From assembly GCF_900457465.1 (NCBI RefSeq), contig NZ_UAUU01000008.1, forward strand, positions 62,001-126,000: DNA of 64,000 nt. The letters are read 5' to 3'. Under the pieces are notes generated by a model, which did no database searches, had not been told where the DNA came from, and saw only the letters and a program-made list of their open reading frames with translations. This DNA comes from Sphingobacterium multivorum. GTDB taxonomy: Bacteria; Bacteroidota; Bacteroidia; Sphingobacteriales; Sphingobacteriaceae. This document shows, in pieces, positions 53,138 to 61,172 of the stretch. A program made the translations under genes and the position numbers. Every line of letters starts with the position of its first letter. Position 1 is the first letter of the stretch.

Positions 53138-54076
53138 ATGACCTTAATCCAATTGGAATATATTATAGCTGTTGATACCTACCGAAGTTTTGTTGCAGCT
53201 GCAGAAAAATGTTTTGTCACGCAACCTACGTTGAGCATGCAAATACAAAAACTTGAAGAGTCTTTAGGGGCAAAAATCTTTGACCGGAGCCGTCAGCCTG
53301 TTGTTCCTACAGAAATCGGCGAGAAAATTATTCTTCAAGCTCGAATGGTATTGACGGAAAGCCGAAAAATCAATGAGATTGTACAGGATAAAAAAGGGGA
53401 AATTGAGGGCACGCTAAGGGTCGGTGTTATCCCGACAATCGCACCATATTTACTTCCGAATGTGCTGACCACATTTATGGAAAAATATCCAAAGCTACAA
53501 TTGCAGATATGGGAATACACGACAGAACGGATTGTGCATGAATTGAAGGTCGGACTTTTGGACTGTGGTGTGCTATCTACTCCTTTAAATGACCCTGGGA
53601 TTTTGGAGTCGCCCTTATTTTACGAAAATTTTGTCGCCTATATATCCGTCAATAGCCCCCTGTTTCCGAAAAAAATACTGAGTGGCGATGATATTGCCGA
53701 TGATAAACTTTGGTTGCTCAATGAGGGGCATTGTATGCGTGGGCAGGTACTTAATATTTGTCACCACAAGCACAATCAAGATCTTACGGGAAGATTTGAA
53801 TATAACACCGGTAGCGTAGAGACCTTAAAACGTATGGTCGATATCAACGATGGCATCACCATATTGCCTGAATTGTCGATTTGGGATTATTCCGACGAAC
53901 AATTGGATCGTATCCGTTATTTCAAATCACCAGAACCGGTACGTGAGATATCATTGGTGACCACACAGAACTATGTGAAGAGACAGGCCATCCAGGCGCT
54001 GGAAAGAGAAATATTGGCCGTAGTACCCGATAAATTCAAAACAAAAAAGAAGAAGGAAGTGTTGAGCTTTCAATAG
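53138..54076 (+). CDS. oxyR: OxyR, peroxide-sensing LysR-type regulator
   Basis: A 312-residue regulator from the ATG at 53138, the natural LysR start (MTLIQLEYII). The N-terminal winged helix (to ~65) and linker helix are followed by the sensing domain with Cys199 and Cys208 (EGHCMRGQVLNICHH), exactly the E. coli OxyR disulfide pair and numbering. Peroxide oxidises them and switches on catalase, Dps and similar genes. A ClC gene begins 6 bases after its stop, an unusual partner. Confidence 0.93.
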   Translation: MTLIQLEYIIAVDTYRSFVAAAEKCFVTQPTLSMQIQKLEESLGAKIFDRSRQPVVPTEIGEKIILQARMVLTESRKINEIVQDKKGEIEGTLRVGVIPTIAPYLLPNVLTTFMEKYPKLQLQIWEYTTERIVHELKVGLLDCGVLSTPLNDPGILESPLFYENFVAYISVNSPLFPKKILSGDDIADDKLWLLNEGHCMRGQVLNICHHKHNQDLTGRFEYNTGSVETLKRMVDINDGITILPELSIWDYSDEQLDRIRYFKSPEPVREISLVTTQNYVKRQAIQALEREILAVVPDKFKTKKKKEVLSFQ

Positions 54077-54082
54077 AACGAT

Positions 54083-55882
54083 ATGGGAAACCTCAAAAGA
54101 CGTTTTTTTAAAAAAATAGACCAGATCAATCAATGGCGGATGAAGAAAGTTTCAAATCGGAACTTTATCATTATACTCGCATTTTTGGTTGGAATTGTCG
54201 GTGGTATTATGGCATCTGTACTGAAAAGATTAACCCATTTTATTGCAACGACAATACAAGATGATATCGACTGGAAAGTAAAATACTCAGTTTACTTAAT
54301 TTTTCCATTGATCGGAATATTGCTCAGCGTGTTTTTTGTTCGCAAATTTCTAAAAGGGAAGAAGATGGAACATGGGATTACACCCATTATCTATGCCATC
54401 AGTCGGAAAGGCAGCCGATTGGATCCCAGTAATATTTATTCTCAGGTAGTGACCTCAGCTATAACCGTTGGCTTTGGCGGTTCCTGTGGTTTGGAAGCAC
54501 CAGTTGCTTTGGGCGGGTCTTCTATCGGTTCTAATATCGCCCGTTTTTTTGGACTGCAGTATAAGGAAGTTACCATGTTATTGGCTTGCGGTGCAGCAGC
54601 AGGAATTTCAGGTGCATTCAACAGCCCTTTGGCCGGAATGATCTTTGCCATCGAGATTTTGCTTCCAGAATTTTCAATTCCCGTGTTCATTCCTTTGCTG
54701 ATCTCATCAGCATTAGCTTCTGTTGTCTCTCGTGTGCTTTATAATGAACCCTTATTCAGTACATTCAATTCCGACTGGCAGGTTTCGGCCTTAATATTTT
54801 ACCTCTTGTTGGCCGTGTTGATTGGGCTTTATACGATTTACTTTGCACGTGTTTCCAGAAGTGTGGGTAAATGGTTTTCTAAGATTAAGAATCCCTATAA
54901 TAAAGTCTGGGTCAGTGGAATTGCTTTAGGTCTGATGATTTTTGTATTCCCGGCACTGTATGGCGAGGGCTATATTACCATTCAGCAGATTCTGAATGGT
55001 CAGTTTAACTCGATTGTTAAGAACAGTTTGTTTTCAGACTATAAAGATATGGGATTAGTCGTCCTGGGTTATACGATATTGACTTTATTTGGAAAGTCCC
55101 TTGCCGCATTATTTACTTTAAATGGCGGTGGAAATGGTGGTGTATTTGGACCAAGTTTAGTCATGGGCGGATTATTAGGATTTGCATTTTCGTATGGTGT
55201 AAACTTAACCGGAATAGCCGAGTTAAATGTGCCAAATTTTGTGGTTGCGGGGATGGCCGGTGCGTTGAGCGGCATTATGCATGCGCCGTTGACGGGCATA
55301 TTTTTGATTGCTGAAGTGACCGGAGGTTATACGTTAATGGTTCCATTGATGTTGGTTTGTTCCATTTCTTATTTGATTAATCGAGCCGTGCTAAAGCATT
55401 CCATTTACACCAAGGTATTGGCCGAGTCTGGCGATCTGATTTCTTATGAAGATAAGGATCGATCCGTGTTAAGTATGATGCGGATTAAATATGTATTGGA
55501 AACTAATTTTGTGATCTTACGCCCTGACGAAACACCAAAAGGTCGACAAACAGACATCATCCATAGTAAACGCAATATCTTTCCCGTGGTTGATTATGAG
55601 GGCAAATTTATGGGACTTCTTTATAGTGAGTTTCTATTTTCAGTCTTATTGGGCGAAGTGGATGGGGGAGATACCACCTTTGAGAAATTAGCGCAGAAGC
55701 CAAATGATACCGTTGGGATCAACGAAAACATGGAAATCGTGATGGCTAAAATGAATAAGGACGATACGTGGATACTTCCGGTTTTAGGGGACGAAAATAA
55801 ATATATGGGCTTTGTTTCCAAATCGAGTGTATTCAATAAATATCGCGCATTACTGATCCGTCAGGGGCACTATTTGGAATAA
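54083..55882 (+). CDS. ClC-family chloride channel or transporter with CBS domains
   Basis: A 599-residue protein: about ten to twelve helices and, from ~440, two CBS domains. The gating glutamate is kept (GLEAP, residues 136-140, for GREGP), and GGVFGPS matches the third anion-binding motif. At the place of the internal proton glutamate (E203 of E. coli ClC) the sequence is AIEIL, Ile at 192, a change seen in channels rather than H+/Cl- exchangers, so a passive channel is plausible. Six bases after oxyR, therefore probably co-transcribed. Confidence 0.88.
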   Translation: MGNLKRRFFKKIDQINQWRMKKVSNRNFIIILAFLVGIVGGIMASVLKRLTHFIATTIQDDIDWKVKYSVYLIFPLIGILLSVFFVRKFLKGKKMEHGITPIIYAISRKGSRLDPSNIYSQVVTSAITVGFGGSCGLEAPVALGGSSIGSNIARFFGLQYKEVTMLLACGAAAGISGAFNSPLAGMIFAIEILLPEFSIPVFIPLLISSALASVVSRVLYNEPLFSTFNSDWQVSALIFYLLLAVLIGLYTIYFARVSRSVGKWFSKIKNPYNKVWVSGIALGLMIFVFPALYGEGYITIQQILNGQFNSIVKNSLFSDYKDMGLVVLGYTILTLFGKSLAALFTLNGGGNGGVFGPSLVMGGLLGFAFSYGVNLTGIAELNVPNFVVAGMAGALSGIMHAPLTGIFLIAEVTGGYTLMVPLMLVCSISYLINRAVLKHSIYTKVLAESGDLISYEDKDRSVLSMMRIKYVLETNFVILRPDETPKGRQTDIIHSKRNIFPVVDYEGKFMGLLYSEFLFSVLLGEVDGGDTTFEKLAQKPNDTVGINENMEIVMAKMNKDDTWILPVLGDENKYMGFVSKSSVFNKYRALLIRQGHYLE

Positions 55883-55927
55883 ATCAAGTATACAGTTAGG
55901 ACCCGGAATAAAGCGTGTAAGGATGAA

Positions 55928-55958
55928 CTTCCTTGGATTACCTTTAAACCCAAGGAAG
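55928..55958. terminator. Possible hairpin terminator between clc and ribE
   Basis: CTTCCTTGG and CCAAGGAAG form a perfect 9-bp stem across a 13-nt loop between convergent genes. The nearest T run on the plus strand is about ten bases away, so termination is uncertain. Confidence 0.5.
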
Positions 55959-55971
55959 AACAGTGAATTTT

Positions 55972-56562
55972 TTAAGCGCGCAAAGCCATTATCTTCGTGA
56001 CATATTTCCCGATGATATCAAACTCCAAGTTGACTGTGCTCCCCACTTCAACCTGCTGCAAGTTGGTATGCTCTAACGTATATGGAATGATGGCAACGGA
56101 GAACTGATCGTCTTTAGAATCGACTACTGTCAAGCTGATACCATTTACGGTAATGGATCCTTTTTCTACGGTGATATTTTGTTTGGAAACATCATATTGA
56201 AAGGTGAAAATAAAACTACCATTTTCATCTTTCTTTTGGATACAACGCGCAGTCTGATCTACATGTCCCTGAACGATATGTCCATCAAATCTTCCGCCTG
56301 CCAAAGTACAGCGTTCCAGATTGATCAGATCGCCCACCTTTAACTGAGCCAGATTTGTCTTCTGTAGCGTTTCGTCAATTGCTGTCACTTTATGGAGATC
56401 ATTGTTTAATCCTACTACAGTAAGACAAACGCCATTATGACTAACGCTTTGGTCTATTTTAAGTTCATTGGAAATAGCAGAACTGACGTAAAAATGGATA
56501 TTACTTTTCTCCTGTTCGATATTTTCTATTTTTCCTAAGGTTTCTATGATTCCAGTAAACAT
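55972..56562 (-). CDS. ribE: Riboflavin synthase
   Basis: A 196-residue enzyme made of two similar lumazine-binding barrels (1-~95 and ~96-190), each with the paired HNGVCLTVV and VNGISLTVV motifs. It starts MFTGIIETLG as the family does and has GGRFDGHIVQGHVD. It dismutates two dimethylribityllumazines to riboflavin. Single gene with a TAACTTTG box 24 bases upstream; no FMN riboswitch was seen. Confidence 0.94.
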   Translation of the reverse strand: MFTGIIETLGKIENIEQEKSNIHFYVSSAISNELKIDQSVSHNGVCLTVVGLNNDLHKVTAIDETLQKTNLAQLKVGDLINLERCTLAGGRFDGHIVQGHVDQTARCIQKKDENGSFIFTFQYDVSKQNITVEKGSITVNGISLTVVDSKDDQFSVAIIPYTLEHTNLQQVEVGSTVNLEFDIIGKYVTKIMALRA

Positions 56563-56585
56563 GTTATTTTATTTTTGATTGTTTC

Positions 56586-56593
56586 CAAAGTTA
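56586..56593 (-). promoter_or_regulatory. Possible -7 box of ribE
   Basis: On the minus strand TAACTTTG fits TAnnTTTG and ends about 23 bases before the ATG at 56562. No good -33 element. Confidence 0.4.
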
Positions 56594-56929
56594 CTAAATA
56601 AAAATATGAAATATGATTGTTAAGGTCGCACAAATACTGTCGCGATAAGTCAGGCGTATGCTAGTTGAAACTGGACTTGATGTTCAAACTAGCAGGATCG
56701 TTATAGCGATTGTTAAAAGGATCTTTAAAAAGGGCAATCCATCATTTCGGACCCTGTTTATGCATCCAATTGAACCTGTAAAGAATAAGAGTGCTTGATA
56801 AAACGAAGCAAAGGAGTGCTCCCTTATTACATAGTAAATTTAAATAATGCACGAGTTAAATACTGTGGTTGGGAGGCGCTGAGCGAAGCTACCAAAAAAA
56901 AAGCTTGTTGAAAAATGCAAAAAGATTGT

Positions 56930-56946
56930 AGTGTACATTGTACACT
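56930..56946. promoter_or_regulatory. 17-bp operator-like palindrome
   Basis: AGTGTACA-T-TGTACACT is a perfect palindrome about one base centred, 69 bases before the small-RNA promoter. Its form suggests a dimeric repressor or activator site; the protein is unknown. Confidence 0.45.
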
Positions 56947-57014
56947 TACTATTCCTTTTGTGATTGCTATGCTAAAACAAATTTATGGGAGTTGAAAAAA
57001 AATATAACAAAATT

Positions 57015-57045
57015 TTTGTTTATATCATTTGAAGCACTATCTTTG
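57015..57045 (+). promoter_or_regulatory. Near-ideal Bacteroidota promoter for a small RNA
   Basis: TTTG (57015-57018), a 19-base spacer and TATCTTTG (57038-57045) match the TTTG/TAnnTTTG consensus exactly. The near-palindrome AACAAAA-T-TTTTGTT (57006-57020) overlaps the -33 element and could be an operator. Confidence 0.65.
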
Positions 57046-57049
57046 TCCT

Positions 57050-57130
57050 AGGTTTAGGTTGATTGCCTCTTACAAAGAGGTATTTATAAAAGCTTAGCAG
57101 GTCGCCCGACCGAATGCTAAGCTTTTTTTT
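57050..57130 (+). ncRNA. Predicted small non-coding RNA (~80 nt)
   Basis: Starting about 5 bases after the promoter box, the transcript would hold a hairpin CCTCTT/AAGAGG (57066-57080), a short AU-rich linker and a strong terminator hairpin, AAAAGCTTAGCA (57088-57099) with TGCTAAGCTTTT (57115-57126) enclosing GGTCG/CGACC, then eight Ts. There is no ORF. A free-standing promoter plus terminator with nothing coding between them is the classic layout of a trans-acting sRNA. Target unknown. Confidence 0.6.
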
Positions 57131-57313
57131 GTTTCTAGTTTTTTAAAATTATTGCTTTCTTAGTTTACTGATAAACAGCTGTTTGTATTTTTTAAACCGT
57201 TCCAAGGTTGGAGGGCAAGTATTGCCTGAAGGTGGTTAACCTTAGGGGGGATGCTGTGTGAATAGCCTATTGGTCTATCTAGGGGTCGGATGCGGGAAAT
57301 TGAAGGGAGTTAA

Positions 57314-57907
57314 TTATCCTTTGAAGGCATACCATACAGATAGCATAAGAACACTGAGGTATTCAAATTTTTTAGATTTGAACCTTTCTTTTAATGCGTA
57401 TAATGCCTTAGACCTTGCATAATAGACGGTCGATGCGGTTGTGTTTAATGTTTCACAAATTTCTTCGGTATTCAAGCCGTCCAAAAAGCTGAGCTTGAAG
57501 ATCTGAGCCTGCTGTCTGGGGAGCAAATTTATTTCAGCAAGCAGCAATTCGGTGAGTTCTGTACGGAATATTTTCTTGAGTACATCGTCTTCCGGAACCG
57601 ACATATGCTGAAGAATATCGAGCTCCTCTTTCCGTATTTTGAATTGCGTCGTTCTTTGCATATCGATACAGGCATTTTTAGTAGCGATAAAAAGAAAGGC
57701 TTTCAGGCTTTCATAATTCTCTACCTTTTGTCGATTATTCCATAACTTAACAAAAACATCGGAGACAATTTCTTCGGCGTCGGTTTTGTTGCGGAGGTAG
57801 GAAAAGGCAAAATAGCGTAACGAATGACCAAAATGATCCATAAAAAAGCATAAAGCCATTTCATCACCTTCTTTTAGTGTATTGATGTATGATTCTATTT
57901 GCCGCAT
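57314..57907 (-). CDS. ECF RNA polymerase sigma factor (Bacteroidota family)
   Basis: A 197-residue sigma-70 factor with region 2 (FAFSYLRNKTDAEEIVSDVFVKLW, about 34-57) and region 4 (LPRQQAQIFKLSFLDGLNTEEICETLN, about 128-154), and a short C-terminal hydrophobic tail. Such factors usually work with a FecR-type anti-sigma and a SusC-like transducer. No fecR lies on either side here; the SusC/SusD operon is upstream on the same strand but separated by a strong terminator. Confidence 0.9.
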   Translation of the reverse strand: MRQIESYINTLKEGDEMALCFFMDHFGHSLRYFAFSYLRNKTDAEEIVSDVFVKLWNNRQKVENYESLKAFLFIATKNACIDMQRTTQFKIRKEELDILQHMSVPEDDVLKKIFRTELTELLLAEINLLPRQQAQIFKLSFLDGLNTEEICETLNTTASTVYYARSKALYALKERFKSKKFEYLSVLMLSVWYAFKG

Positions 57908-58030
57908 ACTTGGTTATTGATCCTTTTACGTTGGCCTTCGGAATATGTTGTACTCCTCTATGGTCGATACGTCATTCAATAGGTACATTCACATTAGACT
58001 CCAGCTGTGGATTGCTGTGCTAAATTACAT

Positions 58031-58077
58031 AAAAAACTTGGGTTGTCATGATTCAATCCGGACAACCCAAGTTTTTT
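58031..58077. terminator. Terminator at the end of the sulfatase operon
   Basis: AAAAAACTTGGGTTGTC and its exact complement form a 17-bp stem around a 13-nt loop. On the minus strand it ends in TTTTTT, 30 bases after the sulfatase stop; it can work in both directions. Confidence 0.92.
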
Positions 58078-58106
58078 AAGATAAAAAAATGAAGAAAGAA
58101 ATCGAT

Positions 58107-59597
58107 TTATTTTTTAATCATCTTATTCGCTACAATTTCCCATTCCTGAATATGGGCAGGTCGGTGTTCATGCTGAACAATTTCATCAAAATGTCGCAGC
58201 ATTTGTGGGTATTGTGCAGCTAAATCATTTTCTTCCCAAGGGTCTGTCGTTAAATCAAACAATTGCCATTTTGCTTTGGGGTTTTTCTTCAGATCGAGTT
58301 TGACGGCCTTCCAACGTCCTTCGCGTATGGCGAGCTGGCCGCCCTTTTCTGGATATTCGAAATAGAGGTATTGATGTTTCTGTTGATTCTTCTGACCCAG
58401 CCAGGTTGGAAGGAGGGAGAGCCCATTGCTGTGTCCGGGGCTTTGTTGAACCAGCTGTGCGAAGGTTGCCATGAGGTCATATTGGGCCGAGATAAGGTCC
58501 GTTTCAGCATTGGCTTTGATATGGTTTGGCCACCTGACAATTAACGGAACTTTGATACCACCTTCAAAAACATCCATTTTTAATCCCCTAAGCGAATCGA
58601 CACTGCGGAAAAAGCGATAATCTATGCCCCCATTAAAACCAGTTCCGTTGTCACTGGAAAACAGAATAATGGTATTGTCATCTATTCCCAATGATTTGAT
58701 ATGTTTCATAATCGTACCGACTTGGTCATCCAGATAGGTGATCATACCCGCATAGGTCGCTCTTGGATAGGGGGTAGCGGTATAGCCGTCCTGTCCGTAA
58801 TACGGTTTGTCCTGGAAGAGGTCCTTATATTTATCCACATATTCCTGGGGAACTTGTAGTGATAAGTGCGGCAAAGTATAAGGAAGGTATAAGAAAAAAG
58901 GTTTACTTCGGTTTTTGTCGATAAAAGCCAGCGCTTTCGCTGTCATTAGTTCAGGTGCATATTCCTTACCGTCAAACTGCTTGAAGTCCTCTGCCGTGGC
59001 CTTACTGGAATCTAAAGGAGTATGTACAAATTTTTCCTTGTTTTGAAGGGGATATTTTGTTTCATTTTCCCAAAGATGGGTTGGGTAGTAATTGTGGGCC
59101 TGTTTTTGGTCCAGGTAGCCAAAAAAATAATCAAATCCCTGTTTGTTGGGGCTTCCGGTGGAGTTATTCATCCCAAGTCCCCACTTTCCAATGGCTGCGG
59201 TCTGATAGCCGGCTTTTTTAAATAGGTGAGCCATGGTATACGTTCCTTCAGGAAGTGGCATCTGGCCAGCTTCGAGACTATCTGCAAAACCGCCCAATTC
59301 ATAATTTCCACGAATATAGGATTGGCCACCATGCTTGCCCGTCAATAACATGCAGCGGGCGGGGGCACAGACAGGCGTACTTGTATAGTGGTTTATAAAA
59401 CGTAGACCTTCACGTGCCAGCTGTTGGATATGGGGTGTTTTGATCAATCGCTGTCCATAGGGCTCCGTTTCGGCATAACCTAAATCGTCCGCATAAAAAA
59501 ATATAATATTGGGCAATTTTTGTTGCTTTTTCTTTTGTTGTGCAAAAAGAGTCCCCCATCCAAGGAGGATGAGGGCGAGTCCAGCTTTTATTTTCAT
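58107..59597 (-). CDS. Sulfatase (family S1), exported
   Basis: A 496-residue secreted sulfatase with signal peptide ending LFAQQ. The formylglycine site is CAPAR (Cys77, C-x-P-x-R), and metal ligands are seen in YADDLGYAE and IILFSSDNGTGFNG. Sulfatases remove sulfate esters from glycans; the specific carbohydrate is unknown. The Cys must be matured by an unlinked activating enzyme, not seen here. Its ATG overlaps the stop of the preceding sulfatase gene (ATGA), so translation is coupled. Confidence 0.92.
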   Translation of the reverse strand: MKIKAGLALILLGWGTLFAQQKKKQQKLPNIIFFYADDLGYAETEPYGQRLIKTPHIQQLAREGLRFINHYTSTPVCAPARCMLLTGKHGGQSYIRGNYELGGFADSLEAGQMPLPEGTYTMAHLFKKAGYQTAAIGKWGLGMNNSTGSPNKQGFDYFFGYLDQKQAHNYYPTHLWENETKYPLQNKEKFVHTPLDSSKATAEDFKQFDGKEYAPELMTAKALAFIDKNRSKPFFLYLPYTLPHLSLQVPQEYVDKYKDLFQDKPYYGQDGYTATPYPRATYAGMITYLDDQVGTIMKHIKSLGIDDNTIILFSSDNGTGFNGGIDYRFFRSVDSLRGLKMDVFEGGIKVPLIVRWPNHIKANAETDLISAQYDLMATFAQLVQQSPGHSNGLSLLPTWLGQKNQQKHQYLYFEYPEKGGQLAIREGRWKAVKLDLKKNPKAKWQLFDLTTDPWEENDLAAQYPQMLRHFDEIVQHEHRPAHIQEWEIVANKMIKK

Positions 59598-61117
59598 TTT
59601 TTACGTTCTCCTTCCAATAACTGCTTGAGTTCAGCGACCTTTTCTGGATATTTTGAAGCCACATTATTCTTTTCGCCGATATCATTTTTGAGATCGTATA
59701 ACTGATCTTCCGGAAGACTTCCTGTTTCAGTATCGGTTAGTTTCATGTAGGGGGCACCTTTGCTGGGTGCAATATATTTCCATTCGTCCTTTACGATAGC
59801 CAGTGTCTGCGCATGCTGTACCATACTGCTACGTCCCTTATTATCTTGACCGGTTAAGGTTTTCAAGAGTGGGGCGCTGTCTTTTGCTTCATCTGCTTTT
59901 AGTGGAACATCCAATAATTGGGCACTTGTTGCCAACAGATCTATTTGGCTGATCAAAGCATTGGAAACTTTCCCCTGTGCAACACCTTTGCCGCTCACGA
60001 TAAAGGGCACGCGCGTTCCGCCTTCGAAGATGCTATATTTGCCACCGCGTAGTGGGCCTGCGGGTAGATGGCCATTTTGTTGGGCCACAGCTCCATCCAT
60101 ATAGCCGTCGTCGAGAACGGGCCCGTTGTCGCTACTGAAAATTATAATCGTGTTTTTGTCAAGTCCCAAGAGCTGCAACTGCTGTTGAATTTGTCCGACG
60201 GTCCAATCCAACTGCAGAATAGCATCGCCGCGGTAGCCGAGTTTGCTTTTCCCTTTAAATTGTGTTGCGGGCATACGTGGGACATGTGGTTCTGTCAAGC
60301 AGAAATAGAGAAAGAACGGTTTGTTTTGATGTTGGGAAATAAAGTCCTGGGCTTTGTGGAGAAATGTTGTGGAAACTTCTTCATCCACCCACCTGGCACG
60401 TGTTCCGCCGCTCATGTAGCCGATTCTTCCGATACCGTTGACGATAGTCTGATTGTGGCCCTGACCCGGTGAAGAATGCATTTTGAGCAGTTCGGGGTGT
60501 TCTTTGCCCGTAGGGTCGTTCCCAATTTTCTTTTCATAGTCCACCAGAATTGGATCATTGGCTTCAGCGGCCACAACTTGATCATTTTCAAGAAACACTG
60601 TTGGGACGCGATCTGCTGTTGCAGGAAAAATGAATGAATAGTCAAAACCTACATCATTAGGCCCGGGTTTAATGGGGGCATTCCAGTCTTTTTGGACCTG
60701 ATTTCCGAGTCCCATATGCCATTTGCCAACAATGGCAGTAGCATAGCCGGCATGTTTAAATACTTTGGGTAATGTAATTTTATCCGTAGGAACGATTAGC
60801 TTGGCATCGCCTGGCAGAATGCCTGTACCTTCCTGGCGCCATGGATACGTCCCGGTCATCAATGCAAAACGGGAAGGGGTGCAAGTTGCCGATGTACTAT
60901 GTGCATTGGTAAATCGGACGCCGTTCCGGGCGAGCTTATCCAGGTTGGGTGTCTCGATTTGTTTGGCACCATAGCTACTTAAATCACCGAAACCAAGATC
61001 ATCCGCATAAATATAGATGACATTCGGTTTACTTGCCTTTTGGGCAAAACTAACGGTGGGTAGCGTAACAAAAAGGCTCGCGGAGAGTAATAACGCTAGA
61101 GATAGTGGCTTCTTCAT
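59594..61117 (-). CDS. Sulfatase (family S1), exported
   Basis: About 507 residues from the Met at 61117 that opens a clear signal peptide ending SFAQK; a longer upstream frame is unlikely. The formylglycine motif is CTPSR (Cys79); metal-site segments are YADDLGFGD and IIFSSDNGPVLDDG, and GKWHMG follows the family pattern. Together with the next sulfatase (4-base overlap) and the SusCD pair it forms a sulfated-glycan utilisation operon. The two sulfatases differ enough to suggest different sulfate positions or sugars. Confidence 0.93.
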   Translation of the reverse strand: MKKPLSLALLLSASLFVTLPTVSFAQKASKPNVIYIYADDLGFGDLSSYGAKQIETPNLDKLARNGVRFTNAHSTSATCTPSRFALMTGTYPWRQEGTGILPGDAKLIVPTDKITLPKVFKHAGYATAIVGKWHMGLGNQVQKDWNAPIKPGPNDVGFDYSFIFPATADRVPTVFLENDQVVAAEANDPILVDYEKKIGNDPTGKEHPELLKMHSSPGQGHNQTIVNGIGRIGYMSGGTRARWVDEEVSTTFLHKAQDFISQHQNKPFFLYFCLTEPHVPRMPATQFKGKSKLGYRGDAILQLDWTVGQIQQQLQLLGLDKNTIIIFSSDNGPVLDDGYMDGAVAQQNGHLPAGPLRGGKYSIFEGGTRVPFIVSGKGVAQGKVSNALISQIDLLATSAQLLDVPLKADEAKDSAPLLKTLTGQDNKGRSSMVQHAQTLAIVKDEWKYIAPSKGAPYMKLTDTETGSLPEDQLYDLKNDIGEKNNVASKYPEKVAELKQLLEGERKK

Positions 61118-61172
61118 ATACGTTGAATTTTGTTTAAAGGGTATCGTTTGACAATTGACGATACCCAAGGTA

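Larger units (their letters stand above)
56563..57313. other. 751-bp intergenic region between ribE and the sigma factor gene
   Basis: No protein gene is credible. It holds the ribE promoter box, a bulged hairpin GCTAGTTGAA/TTCAAACTAGC at 56660-56693, a 17-bp palindrome at 56930-56946 and the predicted small RNA unit at 57015-57130. The remaining 57131-57313 shows nothing clear. Confidence 0.65.

Noticed and set aside
56563..56700. FMN riboswitch upstream of ribE
   Set aside because: The conserved FMN aptamer boxes are absent and the leader before ribE is too short.
58031..58077. Attachment site or transposon end
   Set aside because: The perfect inverted repeat with A and T runs is fully explained as a bidirectional terminator.
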